Shown one piece after another: positions 8,729 to 9,017 of a stretch of 9,017 nucleotides of DNA. The position numbers were made by a program, and so were the translations under genes. The notes beneath the pieces are model-generated. The model was not told the DNA's origin. It did not search any database and worked only from the letters and a program-made list of their open reading frames with translations. The stretch lies in contig JBFWWW010000165.1 in NCBI GenBank assembly GCA_050245975.1, forward strand, positions 1-9,017. The letters are read 5' to 3'. Source of the stretch: JBFWWW01 sp050245975. Lineage in GTDB: Bacteria; Pseudomonadota; Alphaproteobacteria; Rhizobiales; Hyphomicrobiaceae. How positions within the stretch are numbered: position 1 is the stretch's first letter; the number at the start of each line of letters is the position of its first letter.

Positions 8729-9017
<289 letters not shown>

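Overview
This is a GC-rich bacterial chromosome segment from an alphaproteobacterium, most likely of the order Hyphomicrobiales (Rhizobiales). Three things point there: the partial 16S rRNA at the right edge has alphaproteobacterial V1/V2 structure, a DUF4167 protein (a family I know mainly from this order) lies between prmC and clpB, and a long membrane-anchored M23 peptidase follows clpB. I cannot place the genus from 289 nt of 16S. Codon usage looks uniform. I see no mobile element, CRISPR array, phage gene or defence module, so this is a housekeeping region.

Layout. Positions 1-351 (+) are the 3' end of prfA (release factor RF1), overlapped by prmC (344-1222, +), which encodes the methyltransferase that modifies the GGQ glutamine of RF1. 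A gene-free stretch of about 445 bp follows and ends in short tandem duplications. Next is a DUF4167 gene (1668-2429, +) with a 12-Asn tract and a long disordered tail. A MOSC-domain gene (2447-3223, -) converges on it with a 17-bp gap. clpB (3419-6016, +) diverges from the MOSC gene behind a probable RpoH (sigma-32) promoter. A membrane-anchored M23 metallopeptidase (6062-8113, -) converges on clpB with a 45-bp gap. From about 8231 to the right edge lie a ribosomal RNA promoter, a leader of about 390 nt with a boxA antitermination site and hairpins, and the first 289 nt of 16S rRNA (8729-9017, +).

How the genes work together. prfA-prmC is a translation-termination operon with translational coupling. 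ClpB is the heat-induced disaggregase. The M23 enzyme trims peptidoglycan in the periplasm. The rrn operon is under strong growth-linked control. DUF4167 and the MOSC protein have no established role that the sequence can settle.

The least-described element is the DUF4167 locus. Its start codon sits in an 8-bp tandem duplication: removing one unit would restore an in-frame ATG with the same protein sequence. A perfect 14-bp tandem duplication lies just upstream and an AAC/AAT microsatellite just downstream. The second point of interest is the rrn promoter, where three GTTGAC/GTCAAC hexamers, two of them in a 9-bp-armed inverted repeat, surround the core promoter.
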